A DNA stretch of 33,995 nt from Methylobacterium crusticola (GTDB lineage Bacteria; Pseudomonadota; Alphaproteobacteria; Rhizobiales; Beijerinckiaceae): assembly GCF_003574465.1 (NCBI RefSeq), contig NZ_QOWC01000082.1:1-33995 (forward strand). Reading direction: 5' to 3'. Shown here piece by piece: positions 7,378 through 13,883 of this stretch. Within the stretch, counting starts at the first letter, position 1. Each line of letters begins with the position of its first letter. The notes below the pieces were generated by a model that saw nothing but the letters and a program-made list of their open reading frames with translations, was not told the origin of the DNA and searched no databases. The translations under genes and the position numbers were made by a program.

Positions 7378-7995
7378 TCAGCTCAGCGGCGGCAGGGCGC
7401 CCCGCGCCGCCGGGCGGGCGCTGATGCGGGCGTACCAGTCCCGCAGCGCCGGCCGCTCGACGCGCGCCACATCGAGGTGCAGCCAGCGGTGCGCCGCGCA
7501 GCCGAGGGCGATGTCGGCCGCCGTGAAGTCCTCCCCGACCGCGTAGGCGCGTCCCCTCAGGTGCGCCTCGAGGATCGCCGCGCAGGCCTCCGCCTCGGCG
7601 ACCGAGCGCGCGATGATTGCGGCGTCCTGCGCCGCGGGCGCCGTCCGCACCGTCTGCCAGAAGACGTCGCGCATCGCCGGCGTGAACGTGCCGGCCTGCC
7701 AGTCGAGCCACTGGTCGACATGCCCGCGGGCCCGGGCCCCCTCCGGCCAGAGGGCGCCCGCGCCGTGCCCTCGCGCGAGGTAGCGCAGGATGGCGTTCGA
7801 TTCCCACAGGACGTAGCCGTCCTCCTCGAGCACCGGCACGAGGCCGTTGGGGTTGAGGGCGAGGTAGGCGGGCTCCCGCACCCGCCCGAAGGCGCCCCCG
7901 GCCTCGACCCGCTCGTAGGCGAGCCCGAGCTCCTCCAGGCCCCACACGGCCTTCTGCACGTTCACGGAGTTGAGCCGCCCCCAGAGCCTGCGCAT
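7378..7995 (-). CDS. Glutathione S-transferase family protein
   Basis: A 205-residue protein of normal length. The N-terminal thioredoxin-like domain carries LWGRLNSVNVQKAVWGLEEL, where the Ser/Asn near the first strand would activate glutathione. It continues with NPNGLVPVLEEDGYVLWESN, which holds the cis-Pro and the Glu-Ser glutathione gamma-Glu contact. The all-helical C-terminal domain has DFTAADIALGCAAHRWL with the conserved N-capping Asp. The start at 7995 is preceded by GGGAGG. The gene begins 26 bases after the epmB stop on the same strand, so it may be transcribed with epmA-epmB. Its physiological substrate cannot be told. Confidence 0.92.
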   Translation of the reverse strand: MRRLWGRLNSVNVQKAVWGLEELGLAYERVEAGGAFGRVREPAYLALNPNGLVPVLEEDGYVLWESNAILRYLARGHGAGALWPEGARARGHVDQWLDWQAGTFTPAMRDVFWQTVRTAPAAQDAAIIARSVAEAEACAAILEAHLRGRAYAVGEDFTAADIALGCAAHRWLHLDVARVERPALRDWYARISARPAARGALPPLS

Positions 7996-8021
7996 CGCCG
8001 TTGTCCCTCCCTGTCGCCCGC

Positions 8022-9062
8022 TCAGTCGTCCGCCGGCGGATAGGCGTGCGGGCGCCCGCCCGGATCGGTGACCGTCCAGCCCTCGCCCGCGGGCACGAGG
8101 TAGCCCGGCCCCACCGGCACCTTGCCGTGCCCGCCCGGAATGTCGAGGACGTAGGCGGGCTGGCACAGCCCCGAGATCCGCCCCCGCAGGTGGCGCATGA
8201 GGGCCTGGCCCGCCGCGATCGACGTGCGCAGGTGGGCGGTGCCTGGGGCGAGGTCGCCCTGGTGCAGGTAGTAGGGCTTGATCCGGTTCTCCACGAAGGC
8301 GCGCATGAGGGCGCCGAGCGTGTCGGGATCGTCGTTGACGCCGGCCAGCAGCACCGACTGGCTCACGAGGGGGATGCCCGCATCGACGAGGCGCGCCACC
8401 GCGGCCGTGGCGGCGGGAGTGAATTCCCGCGGGTGGTTGGCGTGCAGCGCCACGAACACCGCCCGCCCGAACCCCTTGAGGGCCGCCACCAGGGCGTCGT
8501 CGACCCGCCCCGGATCGACCACCGGCACCCGGGTGTGGACGCGCAGCACGCGGACGTGGTCGAGCGCCCCGAGGGCCTGCGCCACGGCGCCGAGGCGCCG
8601 GGGCGAGAGCATGAACGGGTCCCCTCCCGTGACCACGACCTCCCAGATCTCCGGGTGCGCCGCCACGTAGGCGATCGCGGCCGCGAGCTCCGCCTCGCTC
8701 AGGGTGCCGAGCCCCTCGGGGCCCACCACCTCGCGCCGGAAGCAGAACCGGCAGTAGACCGGGCAGACGTGGAGCGGCTTCAGGAGCACCCGGTCGGGGT
8801 AGCGGTGGACGATGCCCGGAAGCGGCGCGTGGGCCTCGTCGCCGATCGGGTCGGCGCGCTCCTCCGGCGCCGTGTCGAGCTCCTCGGCGCGGGGCACGAA
8901 CTGGCGGCCGACGCCGTCGTCCGGATCCTCGATCAACCCGGCGACGTCCGGCGTGAGCGAGACGGCGTAGCGGGCCGCGACCCGCTCCAGGGCCGGCAGC
9001 CGCTCCGCCGGCACGAGGCCGGCGGCCGCGAGGGCGGCCGGGCTGCGCAGCGTCCCGCTCAA
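8022..9062 (-). CDS. epmB: EF-P (R)-beta-lysine pathway lysine 2,3-aminomutase EpmB
   Basis: This is a 346-residue radical-SAM, PLP-dependent enzyme. It isomerises L-alpha-lysine to (R)-beta-lysine, which EpmA then attaches to elongation factor P. The [4Fe-4S] motif is CPVYCRFCF (C100, C104, C107). VVVTGGDPFML and the PLP lysine motif PGGHGK (K about 314) follow. The length matches E. coli EpmB rather than the longer catabolic lysine 2,3-aminomutases. A TTG at 9062 gives the start, overlapping the epmA stop by four bases (TTGA); no better ATG or GTG leaves the N-terminus intact. A longer ORF extending to 10088 is only the out-of-frame shadow of epmA. The pairing with epmA and divergent efp makes the assignment firm. 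Confidence 0.94.
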   Translation of the reverse strand: MSGTLRSPAALAAAGLVPAERLPALERVAARYAVSLTPDVAGLIEDPDDGVGRQFVPRAEELDTAPEERADPIGDEAHAPLPGIVHRYPDRVLLKPLHVCPVYCRFCFRREVVGPEGLGTLSEAELAAAIAYVAAHPEIWEVVVTGGDPFMLSPRRLGAVAQALGALDHVRVLRVHTRVPVVDPGRVDDALVAALKGFGRAVFVALHANHPREFTPAATAAVARLVDAGIPLVSQSVLLAGVNDDPDTLGALMRAFVENRIKPYYLHQGDLAPGTAHLRTSIAAGQALMRHLRGRISGLCQPAYVLDIPGGHGKVPVGPGYLVPAGEGWTVTDPGGRPHAYPPADD

Positions 9063-10108
9063 CGTCCCGCCTCCACGGGCGTCCAGATCACCTCCTCGAT
9101 CCGGCGCGCGCCCGTCGCCAGCATCACGAGGCGGTCGAAGCCGAGGGCGATCCCGCTCGCCTCCGGCATGGCGGCGACGGCGAGCAGGAAATCCTCGTCG
9201 AGGGGGTAGCGCTCGCCGTAGATCCGGGCCTTCTCGTCCATCTCGGCCTCGAAGCGCCGGCGCTGCTCGACCGCGTCGGTGAGCTCGCCGAACGCGTTGG
9301 CGAGCTCGACCCCGCAGCAATAGAGCTCGAAGCGCTCCGCGACCCGGGGATCGGCCGGGCTCGGCCGGGCGAGCGCCGCCTCGGGCATCGGGTACTCGCA
9401 CAGGATCGTGGCCCGGCCGAGCCCGAGGGCGGGCTCGACCCGCTCCACCATCACCCGGCTGAACAGGTCGGCCCAGGTGTCGTCGGGCGCGGTGCGCAGG
9501 CCCGCCCCCGCGAGGGCGGCGGAGAGCCCCTCCCGGTCGGTGGCGCCGTCCGGGCCCACGGTGGCGAGGAGGTCGATGCCGGCGAGCCGTCCGAAGGCCT
9601 CCGCCACGGTGAGGCGCTCCGGCTCGGCGAAGGGGTCGGCCTCCTGCCCGCGGAAGCGGAACCGGGCCGTGCCGGCGGTCTCGGCCGCGAGCCCGAGCAG
9701 CGCCGCGCAGTCCCGCATCAGGCGGTCGTAGGTCTCCCCGGCCCGGTACCATTCGAGCAGGGTGAAGGCGGGGTGGTGCAGCGGCCCGCGCTCGCGGTTG
9801 CGGTAGACCGCGCCGAGGCTGAACAGCCGCGTCTCCCCGGCCGCCAGCAGCTTCTTGCAGGCGAATTCCGGCGAGGTGTGCAGGTAGAGGGGCCGGCGCG
9901 CCCCGTCCGGCCCGACCGCCTCGGTGGCGAAGGCGGCGAGGTGCGCCTCGTTGCCGGGCGAGACCTGGAGGGCCGCGGCCTCGACCTCGACGAAGTCGGC
10001 CCGCGCGAACCACCCGCGCAGGGCGGCGGCGATGCGGTTGCGCGCGATCAGGCGCGGCCGCCGGTCGGCGTGGACGTGGGGGGCCCACCAGGGCGAGGCG
10101 GTGGTCAT
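9059..10108 (-). CDS. epmA: EF-P--(R)-beta-lysine ligase EpmA (LysRS-like)
   Basis: A 349-residue class II aminoacyl-tRNA synthetase paralogue that lacks the anticodon-binding domain of LysRS. It activates (R)-beta-lysine and transfers it to a conserved lysine of EF-P. Class II motif 2 is visible in FSLGAVYRNRERGPLHHPAF and continues LLEWYRAGE; motif 3 is SGIALGFDRLVML near the end. ELYCCGVELANAFGELTD matches the substrate pocket of the family. The ATG at 10108 (MTTASPWWAPH) begins right at the conserved N-terminus; upstream in-frame sequence is low-complexity. It is divergent from efp across about 207 bases and overlaps epmB by four bases. Confidence 0.95.
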   Translation of the reverse strand: MTTASPWWAPHVHADRRPRLIARNRIAAALRGWFARADFVEVEAAALQVSPGNEAHLAAFATEAVGPDGARRPLYLHTSPEFACKKLLAAGETRLFSLGAVYRNRERGPLHHPAFTLLEWYRAGETYDRLMRDCAALLGLAAETAGTARFRFRGQEADPFAEPERLTVAEAFGRLAGIDLLATVGPDGATDREGLSAALAGAGLRTAPDDTWADLFSRVMVERVEPALGLGRATILCEYPMPEAALARPSPADPRVAERFELYCCGVELANAFGELTDAVEQRRRFEAEMDEKARIYGERYPLDEDFLLAVAAMPEASGIALGFDRLVMLATGARRIEEVIWTPVEAGR

Positions 10109-10315
10109 GGCTTTAGGGTGCTCGGCTCCAGGGTGCTCGGCTCGACGGCGCTCGGACAGGGCGCGCCCCCCGGGGTTGCGGGCGAGGCCCGGGGCGGCGC
10201 CGGCGACTGGCGGTCGCGCGTGAGATGCGATAGGGCGGGCCGGAAGGCTCCCGCCGGCCGCGGCTTGGCGGACGCCGCCGGCTTCTGTCAACGCACTCTC
10301 TCTAGGATTCGCCCC
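10109..10315. promoter_or_regulatory. Divergent epmA/efp control region
   Basis: This 207-base region must hold the promoters of both the leftward epmA-epmB unit and the rightward efp gene. The AGGA at 10304-10307, eight bases before the GTG at 10316, is a reasonable ribosome site for efp. I could not assign -35/-10 elements with confidence. Confidence 0.5.
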
Positions 10316-10882
10316 GTGAAGGTGATCGCCAGTTCGCTCCGCAAAGGCAACGTCGTCGACAAGGACGGCAAGCTCTACGTGATCCTCTCCGCCGAGAACA
10401 TCCATCCCGGCAAGGGCACCCCGGTGACCCAGCTCGACATGCGCCGCATCACCGACGGCGTGAAGGTCTCGGAGCGCTACCGCACCACCGAGCAGGTCGA
10501 GCGCGCCTTCGTGGAGGACCGGGAGCACACCTTCCTGTACAGCGACAGCGAGGGGTTCCACTTCATGAACCCCGAATCCTACGAGCAGGTCGCGGTGCCC
10601 CAGGACGTGGTGGGCGACCAGGCGGCCTACCTGCAGGAGGGCATGGCGGTGATGCTCTCGCAGCACAACGGCGTCCCGCTGACCCTCGAACTGCCCCAGC
10701 GCGTCACCCTCGAGATCACCGACACCGAGCCGGTCACCAAGGGCCAGACCGCGTCCTCGTCCTACAAGCCCGCCACGCTCTCGAACGGCCTGCGCACCCT
10801 GGTGCCGCCCCACATCTCGACCGGCACCCGCGTGGTCATCATGACGGCCGACGGGTCGTACGTGGAGCGCGCGAAGGATTGA
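10316..10882 (+). CDS. efp: Elongation factor P
   Basis: This 188-residue protein is of normal length. EF-P binds between the ribosomal P and E sites and relieves stalling at polyproline. Its three beta-barrel domains are recognisable: the N-terminal KOW-like domain with loop HPGKGTP, the OB domain from GFHFMNPESYEQV, and the C-terminal OB domain ending GTRVVIMTADGSYVERAKD. The tip of the loop carries Lys33, the residue modified by beta-lysylation, matching the divergent epmA/epmB genes. The GTG at 10316 is chosen because it gives the canonical KVIASSLRKGN start with AGGA upstream. No epmC hydroxylase gene is nearby. Confidence 0.96.
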   Translation: MKVIASSLRKGNVVDKDGKLYVILSAENIHPGKGTPVTQLDMRRITDGVKVSERYRTTEQVERAFVEDREHTFLYSDSEGFHFMNPESYEQVAVPQDVVGDQAAYLQEGMAVMLSQHNGVPLTLELPQRVTLEITDTEPVTKGQTASSSYKPATLSNGLRTLVPPHISTGTRVVIMTADGSYVERAKD

Positions 10883-10891
10883 TCCGCCCGG

Positions 10892-10947
10892 GGCCGGCGC
10901 GGCCCCCCCGAGACCGGCGCGGCCCCCCCCCGGAGGCCGGCGCGGCC
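10892..10947. repeat. Three copies of a GC-rich palindrome between convergent genes
   Basis: The block RCCGGCGCGGCC occurs three times (near 10893, 10913 and 10936), separated by C-runs, in the 70-base gap between the efp stop and the convergent DUF1624 gene. Each copy can form a short hairpin, so the array could serve as a transcription stop for both genes. There is no T-run. Confidence 0.6.
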
Positions 10948-10952
10948 TCGCC

Positions 10953-11987
10953 CTACGGCCCGCCCGCCTCGCGGTAGCAGGCCTGCGACAGGACGAGGGC
11001 CCGCGCCCGGTCCCCGGGCGAGAAGGCGCCGCGCTCGGCGGCCTGCCACAGGCCCTCCCGGCGCAGGTCCGCCAGCAGGCAGCGCGCCGCCAGCCGGCAG
11101 GCCGGCGCGCCGCCCCCGGCCGCGGTGCAGTTCGCCCGGTACTCGCGCAGGAACTGGGCCTGCCCCGCCCGGGGATGGGGCCCGGTCAGCGCCGCGAGGC
11201 CGGCGAGCAGCCCGAGCAGCAGCGGCTGGTGCACGAGGTAGACCGCGAGGCTGTGGCGCCCCGCCGCCGCGAGGAGCCGCCCGCCCGGGCCGCGGGGCCG
11301 CCAGGCGAGGAGCCGCATGCCCGCCAGGCGCGGCAGCGCGAGGCGCCCGGCGAGGACCCCTGCCAGCACGAGGCCGAACCACGGCACCAGCGGCACGTAG
11401 TCGTTCGTCGTCGGCACCCCCCGGCCGAGGCCGAGGAACAGCAGGAGCGGCGCGTCGAGGACGGGCGGGGCCGCCCCGCTCCAGGCGAGGAGCGGCCGCG
11501 CCGCCAGGATCGCCGCGGCGCCGAGCCCGACGAGAGGCAACGGCGCGCGCAGAGCCGGCAGCGCCAGAACGCTCGACAGCGCGATGGCGTGCAGGATGCC
11601 GAAGAAGATCCAGCTGTCCGGGAACGCGAACCGGGTCGCCAGGGAGATCAGCGCGGCGGCGCCCGCGATGCGCGCGAGCCGGGCGAGGAAGGGGCGCCAC
11701 GCCAGGCCCCTGCCCTGCGCCAGGCCCCCGCCCTGCGCCAGGACGAGGCTCGCTCCCACGAGCAGGAGGAAGCTGCCCGCGATGGCGTGGGCCGCCCCGC
11801 GCCCGGCGGGCGCGAGGGCGACGTTCTCCGGCGTCAGCCGCAGGAAGCCGAGATCCCAGGCCAGGTGGTAGAGCGCCATGGCGGCGAGCGCGCCGCCCCG
11901 CAGCGCGTCGATGAGGGCGAGGCGTCCCGGCCCGCGCGCCGGGGCGGCGGCGGCCGGGGCCGGCACGGGTCGCGGGGGAGTCACCAC
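10953..11987 (-). CDS. DUF1624 / heparan-alpha-glucosaminide N-acetyltransferase-like membrane protein
   Basis: This is a 344-residue integral membrane protein with about seven or eight hydrophobic segments. The motifs RLALIDALRGGALAAMALYH with LAWDLGF, SWIFFGILHAIAL, VPLVPWFGLVLAGVLAGRL and HSLAVYLVHQPLLLGL match DUF1624, a family of acyltransferase-like membrane proteins. In this family the cell-envelope substrate is usually unknown. A soluble C-terminal tail of about 75 residues contains four Cys (NCTA, ACRLAARC, QACYRE). The start is a GTG at 11987 or 11984. A loop after the third helix carries an in-frame tandem repeat (LAQGGGLAQGRGLA), listed separately. Confidence 0.85.
   Translation of the reverse strand: MVTPPRPVPAPAAAAPARGPGRLALIDALRGGALAAMALYHLAWDLGFLRLTPENVALAPAGRGAAHAIAGSFLLLVGASLVLAQGGGLAQGRGLAWRPFLARLARIAGAAALISLATRFAFPDSWIFFGILHAIALSSVLALPALRAPLPLVGLGAAAILAARPLLAWSGAAPPVLDAPLLLFLGLGRGVPTTNDYVPLVPWFGLVLAGVLAGRLALPRLAGMRLLAWRPRGPGGRLLAAAGRHSLAVYLVHQPLLLGLLAGLAALTGPHPRAGQAQFLREYRANCTAAGGGAPACRLAARCLLADLRREGLWQAAERGAFSPGDRARALVLSQACYREAGGP
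11701..11742 (-). repeat. In-frame 18-nt tandem repeat within the DUF1624 gene
   Basis: Two full 18-base units (GCCAGGCCCCTGCCCTGC at 11701-11718 and the same with one change at 11719-11736) and a partial third lie in the coding sequence, reading LAQGGG-LAQGRG-LA. They lengthen a loop between two membrane helices. Nearly the same unit occurs at 13430-13480 in an unrelated gene. Confidence 0.8.
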
Positions 11988-12185
11988 GCCGTGCCCCTGC
12001 TAGAGGCCGCACGCCGCGCGCATCGGCGCCTGCGGCGAAATCACGCGGCCGCCGCCCTGTAAGTTCCTGGGGCAAGCAACTCCTGCATACGACGCTGCCG
12101 ATTTGCCTCCCCCGATTGCAGAACGCACCGCGGCGGGATGACGCCAGGGAAAACATTCCACCCCCGGACCCCTGATCTCGCCCGA

Positions 12186-12201
12186 TTCGGGCTTCCCCGA
12201 A
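12186..12201. promoter_or_regulatory. Inverted repeat upstream of the cold-shock gene
   Basis: TTCGGG-CTTC-CCCGAA is a perfect 6-base inverted repeat with a 4-base loop, 61 bases before the ATG at 12263. It lies in the 275-base divergent gap between the DUF1624 and cold-shock genes. It could be an operator or part of a structured leader; nothing distinguishes these. Confidence 0.35.
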
Positions 12202-12262
12202 GTCATGACTTTGTTAATCTCCGGGTGAAGCGCGCGACGCGATTCGGTGTGGGTTGCTTACG

Positions 12263-12886
12263 ATGTCGGACGAATTCGGTTCAGGCCCCCTTGGCCCGCG
12301 GCCGGGGAGTGCGTTCGAGGAGGGTGCGCGCGGCGCCGCCACCGGGTTCGACGCCGAGTTGGAACGGCCGCTCGATATCGTCGAGGTCAGCGGCCGCATC
12401 AAGTGGTTCGACGTCGCCAAGGGGTTCGGCTTCATCGTGCCCGACAACGGCGCGCCGGACGTCCTCCTGCACGTGACCTGCCTGCGCCGCGACGGCTACC
12501 AGAGCGCCAGCGAGGGCGCCCACATCGTGGTCGAGGCGGTGCAGCGCACCCGCGGCTGGCAGACCTTCCGCATCCTCTCCCTGGACCAGTCGACCGCGAC
12601 CCACCCGGCCGAGCTGCCGATGCCGCGCACCCACGTCACCGTGGTGCCGACGAGCGGGCTCGAGAGCGCCGTGGTCAAGTGGTTCAACCGCCTGCGCGGC
12701 TTCGGCTTCCTGAGCCGGGGCGACGGCACGCCCGACATCTTCGTCCACATGGAGACCCTGCGGCGCTACGGCATCGCGGAGCTCAAGCCCGGCGAACGCG
12801 TGATGGTGCGCTACGGCGACGGCTCGAAGGGCCTGATGGCCGCGGAAGTGCGCCTGGCGGATGGCACGCTGCCGGCCTCGCACTAG
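12263..12886 (+). CDS. Cold-shock protein with two cold-shock domains
   Basis: A 207-residue protein. After a flexible acidic N-terminus of about 37 residues comes a first cold-shock domain (GRIKWFDVAKGFGFIV; RNP1 KGFGFI at 53-58, RNP2 VLLHV). A second follows from about 135 (VVKWFNRLRGFGFLSRGDG; RNP2 DIFVHM). Cold-shock domains bind single-stranded RNA or DNA and act as RNA chaperones or antiterminators. Two-domain proteins of about 200 residues are common in Hyphomicrobiales. The ATG at 12263 is used; a TTG three codons earlier is possible. The ribosome site is weak. The DUF192 gene follows after ten bases. Confidence 0.93.
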   Translation: MSDEFGSGPLGPRPGSAFEEGARGAATGFDAELERPLDIVEVSGRIKWFDVAKGFGFIVPDNGAPDVLLHVTCLRRDGYQSASEGAHIVVEAVQRTRGWQTFRILSLDQSTATHPAELPMPRTHVTVVPTSGLESAVVKWFNRLRGFGFLSRGDGTPDIFVHMETLRRYGIAELKPGERVMVRYGDGSKGLMAAEVRLADGTLPASH

Positions 12887-12896
12887 TTCCGCCTCC

Positions 12897-13388
12897 ATGT
12901 CGCATCGCTCCGCACGGCCCGTGGCCGCACCGGCGCGCGGGCTCAGGGCCGCGCTCGTCTCCAGCCTCCTCCTCATCCTCTGCGTCCTGCCGGCCGCGGC
13001 CGGCGGGCCGTTCGAGCCCCTGGCCATCGCCTCCCGCAACGGCCGCCACGCCTTCCAGGTCGAGGTGATGCGCGACGACGCCAGCCGCGCGCAGGGGCTG
13101 ATGTTCCGGCGCACGATGGCGCCCGACCGGGGCATGCTGTTCGACTTCGAGCGGGTCGAGCCGGTCAGCATGTGGATGAAGAACACCTACCTGCCGCTCG
13201 ACATGCTGTTCATCCGGGCGGACGGCACGGTGGCGCGCATCGCCGCCGACACCGAGCCGCTCTCGACCCGCACCATCCTGTCGGGCGAGCCGGTTCTCGG
13301 CGTGCTCGAACTCAACGCCGGCACCGCCGCCCGCCTCGGGCTGCACGCCGGCGACAGGGTGGAGCACCCGCTCTTTCGCGGGCGGTAG
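12897..13388 (+). CDS. Exported DUF192 family protein
   Basis: This is a 163-residue protein starting MSHRSARP. Basic residues precede a hydrophobic core (LVSSLLLILCVLPAAAGG), which reads as a signal peptide ending near residue 36. The mature part has the DUF192 features VEVMRDDASRAQGLMFR, DRGMLFDF, VSMWMKNTYLPLDMLFI and GVLELNAGTAARLGLHAGD. The family is a small beta-barrel found in many bacteria and archaea without an agreed function. It starts ten bases after the cold-shock gene, so it is probably co-transcribed. The stop codon lies within the terminator hairpin that also serves the convergent gene. Confidence 0.9.
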   Translation: MSHRSARPVAAPARGLRAALVSSLLLILCVLPAAAGGPFEPLAIASRNGRHAFQVEVMRDDASRAQGLMFRRTMAPDRGMLFDFERVEPVSMWMKNTYLPLDMLFIRADGTVARIAADTEPLSTRTILSGEPVLGVLELNAGTAARLGLHAGDRVEHPLFRGR

Positions 13389-13423
13389 GGGCGGCGGAGC
13401 CGGCCGCCGGGCCGCCGCCCTAC
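13385..13423. terminator. Bidirectional terminator hairpin between convergent genes
   Basis: The left arm GTAGGGGCGGCGG pairs with the right arm CCGCCGCCCTAC (one G bulged). The arms enclose a GC-rich loop that itself contains GCCGGCCGCCGGG. Both stop codons, TAG of the DUF192 gene and TAG of the convergent cyclotransferase gene, lie in the stem. It lacks a clear T-run, so function as an intrinsic terminator is likely but not certain. Confidence 0.65.
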
Positions 13424-13875
13424 TCCCGCGCCGGGCCCCGCCCTTGCGCCAGGCCCTGCCCCCGCGCCAGGCCCTCGAGGCCCCGCACGTAGGCCTCCGG
13501 CAGCCCGTTCGCCCGGGCGGCGGCGACCACGCCCTCCAGGTAGCCCGGGCGGGGCACGCCCCCGCTGCCCCGGCCGAGGTAGATCAGGGCGCGCCTGACC
13601 CCGCCCGCCATCGCCACGGGCTGCTGCGCCTTGACGTAGAGGCCGCCCGCCACCCCCTCGTAGCGGTCGAGCGCCGGCACGTCGGCGAGCGCCAGGTCCC
13701 AGACCACGCCCCACACCGTCGCGGCGGGGTCGCGCAGCACCGAGGCGTAGCCCTCCCGCAGGATGACCGGGCGGTGCCGGTGCAGGCGGCCGAGGCCCAG
13801 GAGCGCCGAGGACGGGCAGCGCCGGGCCATGGCGGCCCGGTCCATGTTCGAGCCGTAGGCGAAGTAGAGCGGCAC
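13420..13875 (-). CDS. Gamma-glutamylcyclotransferase-like protein (AIG2/GGCT fold)
   Basis: A 151-residue protein begins with the GTG at 13875 (VPLYFAYGSNMDRAAM). The FAYGSNM motif, which binds the gamma-glutamyl moiety, is at the N-terminus as in GGCT/AIG2 proteins. WGVVWDLALADVPALDRYEGV supplies the Glu expected as catalytic acid/base, and later YLGRGSGGVPRPGYLEGVVA is typical. Members release 5-oxoproline from gamma-glutamyl peptides, but many bacterial ones are untested. The C-terminal tail (GLARGQGLAQGRGPARE) is formed by an 18-nt tandem repeat and is probably a lineage-specific addition. It starts eight bases after the pccA stop and is likely co-expressed. The ORF reading on to 15936 is a shadow of pccA. 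Confidence 0.85.
   Translation of the reverse strand: MPLYFAYGSNMDRAAMARRCPSSALLGLGRLHRHRPVILREGYASVLRDPAATVWGVVWDLALADVPALDRYEGVAGGLYVKAQQPVAMAGGVRRALIYLGRGSGGVPRPGYLEGVVAAARANGLPEAYVRGLEGLARGQGLAQGRGPARE
13430..13480 (-). repeat. In-frame 18-nt tandem repeat in the tail of the cyclotransferase gene
   Basis: Units at 13430-13447, 13448-13465 (GCCAGGCCCTGCCCCCGC) and a partial one from 13466 read GLARGQGLAQGRGPA at the protein C-terminus. The unit is nearly identical in sequence and phase to that in the DUF1624 gene at 11701-11742. Confidence 0.8.
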
Positions 13876-13883
13876 GCGGGGCG

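Noticed and set aside
8022..10088. 688-residue leftward ORF that would fuse EpmB to extra N-terminal sequence
   Set aside because: The N-terminal half is the out-of-frame shadow of epmA. The TTG at 9062 with a TTGA overlap gives the correct EpmB length.
10892..11745. CRISPR-like array from the repeated GC blocks
   Set aside because: Repeats are too short, units abut or are separated by homopolymer runs, there are no unique spacers and no cas genes.
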